A stretch of 64,000 nt of DNA from Marinobacter koreensis (GCF_023156285.1 NZ_JAKZAJ010000001.1:620001-684000); one strand, 5' to 3'. Shown: positions 27,617 to 36,972, counted from the first letter of the stretch. Translations and numbers: made by a program. Notes: generated by a model from the sequence alone, not told the origin.

Positions 27617-29154
27617 GTGGCCCGATTTACTGCCGGTTTATGCGGCAAGTTGTGCGCCAGCCGGACAAAACTGCTCTGGTCGCTATTAATGGAACCGATT
27701 CATATAGGCAACTTCACCGAGCAGTAGAGGCGTGTGTTAGGCAGCTCGCCGGCTGGGGGCTTCAAAGGGGTGATCACCTTGGCGTGTTATTGCCGAATTG
27801 TCGTGAGTTTGTTGTTCTGATGTTAGCTGCTGCTCGCATGGAGCTGGTACTGGTGCCTCACTCCATGAGTCTCGGAGCACGAGCGTTATCGACAGTATTC
27901 GAACATACACGGGTTCGGCGTTGCGTGATCTGGCACGCTCGCCTGCCGGACCTGGAATCCGTCCTCGGGGAGAGCGGGCTCGCCTGGTTTGTGGCAGGAG
28001 GCCAAAGGGCAGGCTATCCGCATCTGGAGCTTGAGGGAGGTGGTGAGACAGACCCAACCGACGCGCCCCAGGTCAGTCAGGTTGTCAACGACATCCCCTA
28101 TATCCTGACCCTAACGTCGGGTTCCACGGGTGAACCCAAGCCGATCATTTTGAGCCAGCAAACCAAGATCGCCCGAGCCAGGAGTGCTATCGATGCGTAT
28201 GGGCTAACTGACCAGGATGTCATCGTGGCAGCTACTCCACTTTATCACTCTCTAGCTGAGCGGCTTGTGCTATTACCCCTGATGATCGGTGCCACCTGTG
28301 TTCTCCAGCCTCACTTTACGGCCGAGCGCTGGCTAGACGATGTGGAGCAATATGGGGTGACGTTCTCAATCATTGTATCGACCCAGGTGAGACGCATTCT
28401 TGAGTATTGTCAGGCGAGTGATCGCTGTTTTCCAGCGACCCTGAGGACCTTGGTGTCCTCCTCAGAGCAACTATCTGTGGACAGTAAGATCAGCGTTCTG
28501 AGACTGTTCCGTGGTCAGTTTCACGAATGCTACGGCGCATCAGAGGTGGCGACAGTGTCGGATCTCAATGCCAACGCCAATCCGGAAAAATGGGCCTCGG
28601 TCGGGTTGCCAATGCCGGGAGTGAATCTCCGAATCGTGAGCTCCGAAGGAAACGTGGCTCCTGTTGGCGAATCTGGGGAGATCGAGGTCCGCACTCCCCT
28701 GGCGTTCAGTGGTTATTATGAGCGACAGGAGGAGACGGCTGCCGCGCATCATGAAGGCTATTTCCGGACTGGAGATTTGGGCTACCTTGATGAGGACGGC
28801 TTCTTGTATTTCTTGGGGCGCAAGAAACATACGATCATCACCGGTGGCATCAATGTTTACCCGCGCGATATCGAGGATCTGGTCAGCAGTGATCCCGATG
28901 TTCGTGACTGCGCTGCATTTGCTGTTCCGGACCCGGTTCTGGGTGAGGCCGTCGCCGTCGCGGTGGTCACCGATGATCTCGACTCCCGCCTGATTCGCAG
29001 ACTGCGCCTTCTCTGCGCTCGTGAACTCAGTGATTACCAGCAGCCCCGCAGATTTTACCGGTTTGAAGTGATTCCCCGTAGCGGTCTTTCAAAAGTGGAC
29101 CGACGAGCCATTGAGAAAATTGCTGGTCAGATGAAACCTGTCTTTGAGGTATGA
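27613..29154 (+). CDS. AMP-forming acyl-CoA/acyl-ACP ligase (ANL superfamily)
   Basis: 513 residues. Phosphate-binding loop LTLTSGSTGEPKP near 166-178, adenine motif ECYGASEV, hinge region YFRTGDLGYLDEDGFLYFLG followed by RKKHTIITGGINVYPRDIED, and catalytic Lys494 in SGLSKVDRR. It activates a carboxylic acid as acyl-adenylate and passes it to CoA or a phosphopantetheine arm. The acyl carrier protein two genes downstream is the obvious acceptor. Within a sugar operon the acyl group probably becomes an amide on the 4-amino sugar. Substrate acid unknown. It overlaps both neighbours by four bases. Confidence 0.92.
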   Translation: MSGPIYCRFMRQVVRQPDKTALVAINGTDSYRQLHRAVEACVRQLAGWGLQRGDHLGVLLPNCREFVVLMLAAARMELVLVPHSMSLGARALSTVFEHTRVRRCVIWHARLPDLESVLGESGLAWFVAGGQRAGYPHLELEGGGETDPTDAPQVSQVVNDIPYILTLTSGSTGEPKPIILSQQTKIARARSAIDAYGLTDQDVIVAATPLYHSLAERLVLLPLMIGATCVLQPHFTAERWLDDVEQYGVTFSIIVSTQVRRILEYCQASDRCFPATLRTLVSSSEQLSVDSKISVLRLFRGQFHECYGASEVATVSDLNANANPEKWASVGLPMPGVNLRIVSSEGNVAPVGESGEIEVRTPLAFSGYYERQEETAAAHHEGYFRTGDLGYLDEDGFLYFLGRKKHTIITGGINVYPRDIEDLVSSDPDVRDCAAFAVPDPVLGEAVAVAVVTDDLDSRLIRRLRLLCARELSDYQQPRRFYRFEVIPRSGLSKVDRRAIEKIAGQMKPVFEV

Positions 29155-30314
29155 GCGTGTCGCAACCCCAGCCAAAACCCTTGTCATTAGCCTTTATAGG
29201 CGGTTCGATTGCCTCTGCGGTGGGCTATACCCACAATGTCGCTAGCCAGATGGACCACCGTTGGGTACTTGTTGCAGGATGCTTCAGTAAGCGGACGGTG
29301 ATCAATCAGGAGACAGGAGAACGTTGGGGGGTATCTCCAGACCGAGTCTATGCAGACTGGCAGACACTGCTTCGTAAAGAAAAGGGGCGGGTGGATGCCG
29401 TGGTGGTTCTGACGCCGACGCCCTCCCATGCCGAGATTGTTAAAGCTGCGTTGAGGGCAGGCTTCCCGGTGATTTGTGAGAAAGCGCTGGCGACCAGCCT
29501 GGAGGAGGTGGAGAGTATTCAGCAGATTTTGAAGTCTACTCAAGGCTTTCTCGCAGTAACCTACAACTACAGTGGCTACCCAATGCTCCGAGAGCTACGG
29601 CAGAAGATTCAGGCTGGTGATCTGGGAGATATTTTCCAGATAATTGTTGAAATGCCCCAAGAGGGTTTCATCCGCTCTGGAGTATGCGGTGAGCTGCGAA
29701 AACCCCAATCCTGGAGGCTGGTGGATGGAGGTATCCCAACCATTTACCTGGATCTTGCTGTCCACTTGCACCACATAAATTACTTCTTGACTGGAAGACA
29801 TCCTGTCAAAGTAGTGTCAGACCAAGATAGTCACGGTTGGTTTAACGGAGTGGTAGATAACGTATCATGCCTGCTTCGTTACGAAGATGGCATGCAGTCT
29901 CAGATGTGGTTTAGTAAATCGGCGCTTGGTTACCGTAATGGTTTGAGAGTCAGGGTGTTTGGGCGAAAGGCTAGCGCGGAATGGGTCCAGACGAATCCAG
30001 AAGAACTTGTGCTGAATCATGCCTCTGGGCAACGCGAGTTACTTGATAGAGGAGGTAATGTGTACCTGGCCAGCGACAGACGCTATGAGCGATTCAAGGC
30101 TGGGCACCCGGCAGGCTTTGTAGAAGCCTTCGCAAACTTGTATGTCGATATGGCTGATTCACTTGAGCTTTTTAACAAAGGTGAAGCTTTGGAATCAGAT
30201 TATGTTTTTGGCTTGGAGACCGCTTTAGGTGGCGCTCAGCTTCTTGAGGCAATTGTAGAATCCGCTTTAGATCAGAAGTGGGTGAGCTGTGTGAGATGGA
30301 AGGCAATTAAATGA
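29151..30314 (+). CDS. Gfo/Idh/MocA-family oxidoreductase
   Basis: 387 residues. An N-terminal Rossmann domain (LAFIGGSIASAVGYTH) has an atypical nucleotide loop, and VVVLTPTPSHAEIVKAAL plus VICEKALATS follow. The usual EKP motif is EKA here (Glu110-Lys111-Ala112), keeping the catalytic Lys. The C-terminal alpha/beta domain follows (VDGGIPTIYLDLAVHLHHIN resembles the substrate His helix). Family members oxidise or reduce sugar hydroxyls with NAD(P). It may act on the hexose ring or on the acyl moiety; the context does not decide. It overlaps the ligase and ACP genes by four bases each. Confidence 0.88.
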   Translation: MSVSQPQPKPLSLAFIGGSIASAVGYTHNVASQMDHRWVLVAGCFSKRTVINQETGERWGVSPDRVYADWQTLLRKEKGRVDAVVVLTPTPSHAEIVKAALRAGFPVICEKALATSLEEVESIQQILKSTQGFLAVTYNYSGYPMLRELRQKIQAGDLGDIFQIIVEMPQEGFIRSGVCGELRKPQSWRLVDGGIPTIYLDLAVHLHHINYFLTGRHPVKVVSDQDSHGWFNGVVDNVSCLLRYEDGMQSQMWFSKSALGYRNGLRVRVFGRKASAEWVQTNPEELVLNHASGQRELLDRGGNVYLASDRRYERFKAGHPAGFVEAFANLYVDMADSLELFNKGEALESDYVFGLETALGGAQLLEAIVESALDQKWVSCVRWKAIK

Positions 30315-30595
30315 ATGAATTTGAGTTAAAGACCTACTCTGGTGAGCCGATTCTGCGTGTGGTTTGTAAAGCGCTCGAGTCACGAGGACCATTGCCATCG
30401 GATAATGACATTACGAATTACGATTACATTGCGGGGGGGCTCGTCGATTCTTTATCTCTGCTTGGGTTTATTGTCGGCTTGGAAGAGACGTTCAATATTG
30501 CATTTTCCGACAGTGATTTCGATAGTGCCGAGTTCAGAACGGTCGGTGGCTTGGCGAATCTTATTGCCCGAAAACGCTCTTTGGAACCAGAATAA
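30311..30595 (+). CDS. Acyl carrier protein
   Basis: 94 residues, acidic, with the phosphopantetheine site Ser47 in GGLVDSLSLLGF and a typical four-helix ACP profile (EETFNIAFSDSDFDSAEFRT, VGGLANLIA). It is a stand-alone specialised ACP, not the fatty acid AcpP. It ends the rmlB operon and presumably carries the acyl group loaded by the adjacent AMP-forming ligase. ACPs of this kind occur in Pseudomonas flagellin glycosylation islands. Its stop is only 3 bases from the stop of the convergent FkbM gene. Confidence 0.9.
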   Translation: MNEFELKTYSGEPILRVVCKALESRGPLPSDNDITNYDYIAGGLVDSLSLLGFIVGLEETFNIAFSDSDFDSAEFRTVGGLANLIARKRSLEPE

Positions 30596-30598
30596 GGG

Positions 30599-31675
30599 TC
30601 AATGTTGTTTAGGCGGCGGAATGAAATACATGACGCTTTCTGTGAAGCCCTCCATGTAGTGCCGTAAATAAAGTGAGTAATACGGATAATATGATAAGAC
30701 AAGTTCCGGAATTTCCCTGAGGTCTTGGGCTCGATGATAGACACAGATTGCCAGGCGGGGAGCGTGCTTTCGAATTTGCAGCTCTGCTCCTTCAAGCGCA
30801 GATAACTCGTGGCCCTCAATATCCATTTTGATAAAGCTAACAGGTTTCTCAATAATGTCGTCGAGTCGTGCAGTCTCTATAGTGACATCTGAAGGGGTTG
30901 GCTCTGCTAATCTGGAGCTACTTCCGTCAGCAACGAACGTGGAGTGGCCACTTCGTCGAGACAATGCTTCTGGATGGAACACGATGTCTCGCACCCCAGT
31001 GAGTCTCCGTTGAGATTCCTCCATATTGTCTCTTGCCGGCTCGAAATAGTGAACCGTTTTATAGTCGGGGCACTGCTTTATAAATTCAAAGGTCGTTTGG
31101 CCATCATAACCTCCGACATCAACGAAAATTTCGTCTTGCTTATTCAGGTTGAGGAATGGTTCAAAATACTGTTGAGCCTCTCTGCAATCGAATGGCTCCA
31201 TGTGCTGGATGTCGTATGTTGTTCGGAACGCTATGAGTCTATCCAGGCAGTCTTTGGACTCTTCATCCGCCAATCTGGTACGCAACCATGAGTAGTACTC
31301 TTGGTGAGCTTTCAGTTCGTGATTAAAGCCTTTCCAATATTCTATATCCTTGATATTTAAAGACGAATTTTTAACAAAGGAAAAATAGTCAAGGCTGTCA
31401 AACTTAAAATGTTTTACTCTCTGGAGCGCTGACTTGGGCCGGTACACAACCGCCATCAATACTAGCGCTGTTTCTGGCACTTCGGACATGGAAACAATCG
31501 GTTTACCATTAAACGAGCAATCTTGGGTGAAGTCGTTGATGTAACCATCAATGTCGATTAACTCGGAGACACTCACGGCATAATCGTTTGTCCCCAGAAT
31601 ATATTTGGGCCGAGTGGAATTTATGAAGTCATGACAAAAGCGACGGGCATATTCGACGTTTCGGTTAAGTTGCAT
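30599..31675 (-). CDS. FkbM-family SAM-dependent methyltransferase
   Basis: 358 residues. The N-terminal 170 residues are a helper region (KYILGTNDYAVSVSELIDID, FNGKPIVSM) seen in sugar-modifying FkbM proteins. The methyltransferase domain starts at IFVDVGGYDGQTTFEF (SAM motif I, about residue 185), with VHYFEPARDNME and FIKMDIEGHELSALEGAE. FkbM enzymes O-methylate hydroxyls, often on sugars. It follows the GT41-like gene by 15 bases on the same strand and converges on the sugar operon, so 2-O-methylation of the flagellin sugar (as in Pseudomonas viosamine glycans) is a fair hypothesis. Base composition is AT-richer than the backbone. Confidence 0.88.
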   Translation of the reverse strand: MQLNRNVEYARRFCHDFINSTRPKYILGTNDYAVSVSELIDIDGYINDFTQDCSFNGKPIVSMSEVPETALVLMAVVYRPKSALQRVKHFKFDSLDYFSFVKNSSLNIKDIEYWKGFNHELKAHQEYYSWLRTRLADEESKDCLDRLIAFRTTYDIQHMEPFDCREAQQYFEPFLNLNKQDEIFVDVGGYDGQTTFEFIKQCPDYKTVHYFEPARDNMEESQRRLTGVRDIVFHPEALSRRSGHSTFVADGSSSRLAEPTPSDVTIETARLDDIIEKPVSFIKMDIEGHELSALEGAELQIRKHAPRLAICVYHRAQDLREIPELVLSYYPYYSLYLRHYMEGFTESVMYFIPPPKQH

Positions 31676-31690
31676 CTGTTTCTTCGTCTC

Positions 31691-33565
31691 TCAGTTCTGA
31701 ACCTGACCAATTTCACCTAAGGTCAATTTCTCAATACCATGAAGATAGCTAAGATTCCAGGCGCGATTTTCAGAGCTTGTGGTGGATAGCATAGTGAGGA
31801 GTCTATCCCTCATTTTCTCAACCCTTCTTTGCGCCTGCTCATGCTCAATCGGATTGTGAATCCAGATGATTGCGGTGGCAATTAATTCTAGTTCTGAATC
31901 GAAGGAAAATCCCCCGGTTTCATCGAAACGCATGAAGTTACAATAATCGGTTAGCTCAGCAAGATCACCTTCACTTTTGAGATATAGTTTGGGCTGTCCA
32001 AGTATTACAGAATCGGTGTTCGTGTTGGTTCCTCCAAATGGAAATGTTCCTATTGCGAAATGGCAACGGGATAATTTTTCCATGTATGCGCTATAAGCAC
32101 ACGGAGCATGTATCGTAAACCCTTCTCCGAATATTTCGAAAAGTTTTCGCTCGAATGCAAGTGGCTTGAATGCCCTTTGGTGTGCAGGGAAGAAATGAAA
32201 TTCGATAGATTTGTCAGAGTTATCCCTCAAAAGCTTGCAAGCGTGGAGGACTCGGTCGCTTACTTTCATCAAAGAGCTATTGATCGCAATCTTAATGCTC
32301 TCTGTTGATGGTTTGATCGAAGGTGAGCGGATTGATAGATCCGTATTCGCGTGTAATTCGATGTCATTTCCCAAATCTATTTCGAACTCTATAACCTTCT
32401 CTTTACACATTGATTGATAGTCAGGGCCGGGAAGCCAGCCAACCAAGAAACCGTAATCGATAGTCTCCATAAATGCTGAGGCAGGGTGACCATAACCCAT
32501 TACTTGAATTGGCGCTAATCGAAAATTTGCGAGCTGTACCGTCCAGATGTTCATGCCCAGTGAGAGGTAAATGATTATATCAGGTCGATAATCATTCACC
32601 TGATTTGCCAACTTTTTTAGATCTTTAGGGTTGCTCTCGACGTAGACACAGTGGTGGGCATCTTTCTTGCTAATATCATCAACGTCGTTTTCGTTAACAA
32701 AGAAACAAACTTGGTAATTTTTCTTAAGCTCTGCGATATGAGAATGAAAGCAGCGATACACAGCATGTTCCGACCGATACCGCTCAAGCATAATGGCGAT
32801 TTTGGGATTCTTGTTGATAGTTCCAGGGCGGCGAGTACTAAGATTTGGCAACGACGCTTTAATTAAACGATTAATTTTGATTTTTATTGCATGTCGATCT
32901 GGGATATCCCAATAAGAGCAGCCCATCCAAATATTGATGAGCATAACTTTGCAAATTGATATATCCAGATTTTCAGGCAAAGTAAGAAATTGGTCGTATA
33001 CTTCTCTGAAGTTCGAGAATCCGCGTTCGGTTTGAATTTGCTCGAATTGGTACAGTGCTGCAGTCAGGGTGAGCATCAAGTACTGTGGTACTTGGCTCTG
33101 GAGTACATCGAATGGCATACGGATTTGACTATTTATCGTCCAGCACACAAGCAGAAAAAGCACATCCGAATCATTTTTTAAAGTGAGACCAGTTTCTGGG
33201 CTCCAAAGGTCTCGATATAAGAGGATGTGATCCATGCTTCCGAAATCGGACAAATAGAAAATGTCAGTCAAATGAGTTTTGTAAAGGAGTAACTTGTATA
33301 GCTCACTTTGGTTGAGCGTAAGTGAGGGAGAGCATAAGAATGCCGTAATTACCGTTGCTATTCTTTGTACTGAGTTTTGATTCTCGAAAAATGAAGCCGA
33401 TATGTCTAGTGGGGGAATGCCTGAAGTCTGCTTTTCATTACTGAGTTTTTGTCCACCTAGAACGATTTTTCCACGTTCAATTCCATCAAGTAACTCAAAA
33501 AGCTCTTTTTTGAGCGCTTCTTCGTTTTTTGTAAACATTTTTTTTTCTAGAGAAAAAATCGACAC
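31691..33565 (-). CDS. GT41 (OGT/HMW1C-like) protein glycosyltransferase, putative
   Basis: 624 residues (GTG 33565; ATG 33538 is an equally possible start). The C-terminal half is GT-B: KIAIMLERYRSEHAVYRCFH, then LAPIQVMGYGHPASAFMETI, then near residue 510 FPFGGTNTNTDSVILGQP. These resemble the conserved donor-site segments of HMW1C and O-GlcNAc transferases. The N-terminal 250 residues are helical. It lies just downstream of a flagellin gene on the same strand (60 bases), so O-linked flagellin glycosylation in the cytoplasm is the likely role. It is distinctly AT-rich, suggesting transfer. Confidence 0.72.
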   Translation of the reverse strand: MSIFSLEKKMFTKNEEALKKELFELLDGIERGKIVLGGQKLSNEKQTSGIPPLDISASFFENQNSVQRIATVITAFLCSPSLTLNQSELYKLLLYKTHLTDIFYLSDFGSMDHILLYRDLWSPETGLTLKNDSDVLFLLVCWTINSQIRMPFDVLQSQVPQYLMLTLTAALYQFEQIQTERGFSNFREVYDQFLTLPENLDISICKVMLINIWMGCSYWDIPDRHAIKIKINRLIKASLPNLSTRRPGTINKNPKIAIMLERYRSEHAVYRCFHSHIAELKKNYQVCFFVNENDVDDISKKDAHHCVYVESNPKDLKKLANQVNDYRPDIIIYLSLGMNIWTVQLANFRLAPIQVMGYGHPASAFMETIDYGFLVGWLPGPDYQSMCKEKVIEFEIDLGNDIELHANTDLSIRSPSIKPSTESIKIAINSSLMKVSDRVLHACKLLRDNSDKSIEFHFFPAHQRAFKPLAFERKLFEIFGEGFTIHAPCAYSAYMEKLSRCHFAIGTFPFGGTNTNTDSVILGQPKLYLKSEGDLAELTDYCNFMRFDETGGFSFDSELELIATAIIWIHNPIEHEQAQRRVEKMRDRLLTMLSTTSSENRAWNLSYLHGIEKLTLGEIGQVQN

Positions 33566-33592
33566 TGCGCTGTGAACCTCAAAGCTGACAAG

Positions 33593-33615
33593 GCGGGTGG
33601 GTGCATGCCACCCGC
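33593..33615 (-). terminator. Hairpin after minus-strand flagellin
   Basis: An 8-bp perfect stem (GCGGGTGG, 33593-33600, with 33608-33615) and a 7-base loop, 10 bases after the flagellin stop. No T-tract follows on the minus strand, so it may be a partial terminator or mRNA-stabilising hairpin allowing read-through into the glycosyltransferase gene. Confidence 0.45.
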
Positions 33616-33625
33616 AAAGACTAGA

Positions 33626-35143
33626 TTATCCCTGTAATAGCTGCAAGACCTGCTGCGGACGGGCATTTGCCTGCGCAAGTATCGAGAGCCCTGCCTGCTG
33701 AAGTACCTGAGTTCGTGCCAGCTCAGCCGTTTCTGCGGCAAAATCAGCATCCTGAATCCGCGATCGTGCAGCACTGAGATTTTCTGATGTCGTGCTCAGA
33801 TTGGCAATTGTGGACTCGAAACGAGATTGAACTGCGCCCAAGTCTGCACGAATCCCGTTTACAACCGCAAGAGCCCCGTCTATCACAGATATTGCAGCGC
33901 CTGCACCTTCAATCGTGCTGATATCTATGGATGCCACCGTAAGTTTTTGTGAGCCCACCGGGGTATCGGCAGCGACATCGAATATGGATTTATCAGTAGC
34001 GTTATTTTCTGCATCAGAGGACACCGTATAAGCATCTGAGGAAGAGAAATCCACTACGCCTGTCACTACAAGAGAGTCTTTGCTGGTATCGTTACCAAGA
34101 AGATCAGTAGATGTTCCGCTTCCCTCTGCGCCTGAAACCGTTAAGTTCCCCGGTCCGCTGTGGCTGAAGTTGTCGATTTGGATGTCGTCGCCGCCATCTT
34201 GTGTCAAATTGATGGTTCCACCATCAACTTCTGCGTTAATTCCCGTTTTGCCAGCGGCCCGATTGATGACGGTTGCGAGTTCGCTCAGGTCTTCGGGGTC
34301 GTTGACGGTTGCTGTGATTCGAGAGGACTCTCCTGATGGAGTTATCAAGTCGAATGAGATTGTTCCTGCTGTGTCCGTGGTGATCTCGGCAGTTGTACGC
34401 GCAGTAGCTGAAACCCCTGTAGCTTCTGATCTTTTGTTCACTTCTGCGGCGATTTCCCTTGCACTTGACCCGGCATCAATCTGAAAGGTTTCCTGTCCCA
34501 AAGCACTTGCGACTGTCAAGTTTTGCGTGCCCACAGGATGGTTGGCTTGAGCTACGGTGAGGTTAGATTCTGCAGTTGAGGGAGAGCCCGCTCCAACATT
34601 ATCGACCGAGCTGGCCTTCTGGATCTGATAATTGCCGAGATCCTGGTTTGTCGCACCGGTTACAGACACAGAGATCGTCTGGTTCTCGTTAGCACCAACC
34701 TGAAAGCTCTGCGCCTGGAACGAGCCATCAAGAAGCTTGAGGCCATTGAATTCCGTGGTCTCTGCAATTCGCTGGAGCTCTTGTTTAAGCTGGTTTACTT
34801 CTGACTGAAGGGCAGCTCGGTCGGATGCTGAGTTAGTGGAGTTTGCCGACTGAATGGATAATTCCCGGATTCGTTGTAAAACTTGTCCCGATTCGTCGAG
34901 CGCTCCTTCTGCCGTCTGGGCCAGGGAGATACCATCATTCGCATTGCGTTGGGCCTGGTTAAGACCTCTGATTTGCGAGGTGAATCTCTCAGAAATTGCC
35001 AGGCCAGCCGCATCATCCTTTGCTGAATTGATTCGTAAACCTGAGGAAAGTCTCTGTAGCGCTGTGTCGGCATCCCTCTGAGAGGCGTTCAAGTTACGCT
35101 GCGCATTCAGTGATGCAATATTCGTATTGATAATTTGTGGCAT
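33626..35143 (-). CDS. fliC: Flagellin (first paralogue)
   Basis: 505 residues. The N-terminal D0/D1 region is canonical ([59 protein letters not shown]). The C-terminal D0/D1 contains [20 protein letters not shown] and the end [18 protein letters not shown]. The middle (about 160-400) is a Thr/Ser/Asp-rich variable D2/D3 domain with two flagellin-IN-like segments, where O-glycosylation would occur. It is exported by the flagellar type III system, with no signal peptide. It diverges from the second flagellin and is followed by the GT41-like gene. Same family but clearly non-identical in the middle domain. Confidence 0.97.
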   Translation of the reverse strand: MPQIINTNIASLNAQRNLNASQRDADTALQRLSSGLRINSAKDDAAGLAISERFTSQIRGLNQAQRNANDGISLAQTAEGALDESGQVLQRIRELSIQSANSTNSASDRAALQSEVNQLKQELQRIAETTEFNGLKLLDGSFQAQSFQVGANENQTISVSVTGATNQDLGNYQIQKASSVDNVGAGSPSTAESNLTVAQANHPVGTQNLTVASALGQETFQIDAGSSAREIAAEVNKRSEATGVSATARTTAEITTDTAGTISFDLITPSGESSRITATVNDPEDLSELATVINRAAGKTGINAEVDGGTINLTQDGGDDIQIDNFSHSGPGNLTVSGAEGSGTSTDLLGNDTSKDSLVVTGVVDFSSSDAYTVSSDAENNATDKSIFDVAADTPVGSQKLTVASIDISTIEGAGAAISVIDGALAVVNGIRADLGAVQSRFESTIANLSTTSENLSAARSRIQDADFAAETAELARTQVLQQAGLSILAQANARPQQVLQLLQG

Positions 35144-35235
35144 GGTTTTTCTCCCTGCTCAGCTGAGCGGTACTCGGGCGGAAAAAACATCAGGCACAAG
35201 CACCGGCAAAAAGTTGTTCGTTTGCCAGTGCTAAC

Positions 35236-35250
35236 GCGAAGCCTGTGCCA
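35236..35250 (-). promoter_or_regulatory. Possible sigma-54 promoter for leftward flagellin
   Basis: Reading on the minus strand, TGGCACAGGCTTCGC has the invariant GG and GC separated by 10 bases and matches TGGCAC-N5-TTGC with one mismatch. It lies about 93 bases upstream of the start codon. A fitting FliA box was not found for this gene, so class III-type sigma-54 control is inferred only. Confidence 0.45.
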
Positions 35251-35402
35251 CAAAAATAAAAAAACAATGAAAACAGTCTGGTAAGTAATTTTTTGGTCAG
35301 TTTCGTTCTGGTTGGTCCGATCCCGCATGCCGGTATTCCGGCAGAAATAGGGCAGCAAATTGCCGCTTTTACAATCGTTAACAAATTATTGGTAATTTTT
35401 TC

Positions 35403-35429
35403 TAAAGCTTGTTTGGGGAGCGCCGTTAA
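35403..35429 (+). promoter_or_regulatory. FliA (sigma-28) promoter for rightward flagellin
   Basis: TAAAGCTT (35403-35410), an 11-base spacer and GCCGTTAA (35422-35429) match TAAAGTTT-N11-GCCGATAA at 14 of 16 positions. It lies about 90 bases before the ATG. A perfect 9-bp inverted repeat (35417-35425 with 35444-35452) overlaps the -10 box and could form an operator or 5' UTR hairpin. Confidence 0.85.
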
Positions 35430-35517
35430 GGGGTGTAACAGGGCGGCGCTCCTAACCCAAAAAACGGGCGCCAGACCTTTTCCATGAAATGACGACATCA
35501 GTCGAAGGAGAAGCATA

Positions 35518-36972
35518 ATGGCTCTCGGTATTAACACCAACGTCGCGTCTCTGTCTGCGCAGAACAACCTGAACAAGTCCCAGTCACTGTCTGACCAGGC
35601 CCTGGAGCGTCTGTCTTCCGGTCTGCGTATCAACTCTGCGAAAGACGATGCGGCTGGTCTGGCAATTTCCTCACGCTTTGATTCCCAGATCCGCGGTCTG
35701 AACGTTGCCCAGCGCAACGCCAATGACGGCATTTCCCTGGCACAGACCGCTGAAGGCGCTCTCGGGCAGGCGGGTGATCTTCTGCAGCGTATTCGTGAGC
35801 TGTCTGTCCAGTCCGCGAATGACACCAACTCTGCCTCTGACCGGAAGTCTTTGCAGGCGGAAGTGACGCAGCTTCAGGCCGAACTGAATCGTGTTGCAGA
35901 TACTACCAACTTCAATGGTCGCACGCTTCTGGATGGTAATTTTACAAACGCTCAGTTCCAGGTTGGTGCCAATGCAAATCAAACAATTAACGTGACCCTC
36001 GGTAGCGCACGCGCTACCGATATTGGTAACTACACCGCCGACTCTTCAAGCGGAAGTGCCACTGCGAATCTTACTGCGGCCGCTGCTACAGTTCCCGCCG
36101 ACAATGGCATCGCCAAGGGGAATTTAACAGTATCAGGGAATGGAGAAACTCTGAAAGCGGAATATGATGTCAATGCGACGGCGAAGGACATCGCCGCATC
36201 GGTGAATGAGTTGAGTGGTAAGACCGGTGTTACAGCGGATGCTGAGACAAACGCTACACTGTCGAACATGACCACCGGCACAATCTCGTTTGACTTGACC
36301 GGCGAGAATACGGACGCGGTAAGCATTTCTGCAACCATTGATAGCAATGACTACAGCTCCCTTGTTTCCGCGATTAACGATGCGTCTGCGACCACTGGTA
36401 TAACTGCCAAGCTGGATGATAGCGGAAGTGTCTTGCTCAATAGCAGCGCGGGCGATGATATCGTAATTGAGAACTCTACTGGCGTCATTGATGTGACAAC
36501 CACTGACGGCACCAATACTGATACAGCGAAACTCACAAGTACTGACACCGGAACAAGAGTGACAGGGGAGCTCAGTTTCAGCTCTAGTTCGGCATTCAGT
36601 ATTACGGGAAGCGATGCGCTGGTTGTTAATAATGCATCCCCGGTCAGCGGGAAGCTCCAAAGCGTCGCTGAAATTGATATTGGTGATGCGGCTGGTGCGA
36701 ACAAGGCGATTGAAACCATAGACGCTGCTTTGACTTCAATCAACAGCCAGCGCGCTGACCTCGGTGCAATCCAGAACCGCTTCAGTTCAACCATCGACGC
36801 GATTGCCACCACTTCCGAGAACCTCTCTGCCGCGCAGAGCAGGATCCTGGACGCAGACTTTGCGGCTGAAACCGCCAAGCTGTCCAAGTCCCAGGTTCTC
36901 CAGCAGGCTGGCATCTCTGTCCTGGCGCAGGCGAACGCTCGTCCGCAGCAGGTTCTGTCCCTCCTGCAGTAA
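35518..36972 (+). CDS. fliC: Flagellin (second paralogue)
   Basis: 484 residues. Canonical N-terminus ([39 protein letters not shown]) and C-terminus ([20 protein letters not shown], then [17 protein letters not shown]). The variable middle domain is Thr/Ser/Asn-rich with many potential O-glycosylation sites. It is driven by a near-consensus FliA promoter and strong ribosome site GAAGGAG, so it is probably the major filament subunit. It is followed by an intrinsic terminator and then flaG, fliD and fliS. Conserved ends are close to the divergent paralogue, implying an old duplication. Confidence 0.97.
   Translation: MALGINTNVASLSAQNNLNKSQSLSDQALERLSSGLRINSAKDDAAGLAISSRFDSQIRGLNVAQRNANDGISLAQTAEGALGQAGDLLQRIRELSVQSANDTNSASDRKSLQAEVTQLQAELNRVADTTNFNGRTLLDGNFTNAQFQVGANANQTINVTLGSARATDIGNYTADSSSGSATANLTAAAATVPADNGIAKGNLTVSGNGETLKAEYDVNATAKDIAASVNELSGKTGVTADAETNATLSNMTTGTISFDLTGENTDAVSISATIDSNDYSSLVSAINDASATTGITAKLDDSGSVLLNSSAGDDIVIENSTGVIDVTTTDGTNTDTAKLTSTDTGTRVTGELSFSSSSAFSITGSDALVVNNASPVSGKLQSVAEIDIGDAAGANKAIETIDAALTSINSQRADLGAIQNRFSSTIDAIATTSENLSAAQSRILDADFAAETAKLSKSQVLQQAGISVLAQANARPQQVLSLLQ

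Larger units (their letters stand above)
35144..35517. promoter_or_regulatory. Divergent flagellin intergenic region
   Basis: 374 bases between the two divergent flagellin starts, holding a FliA-type promoter for the rightward gene and a possible sigma-54 site for the leftward gene (separate entries). Both genes have good ribosome sites: GGGAG for the left, GAAGGAGAA for the right. No gene was found in this stretch. Confidence 0.7.

Noticed and set aside
35403..35452. Possible CRISPR-like or repeat array near the flagellins
   Set aside because: Only one inverted repeat is present, with no regularly spaced direct repeats.
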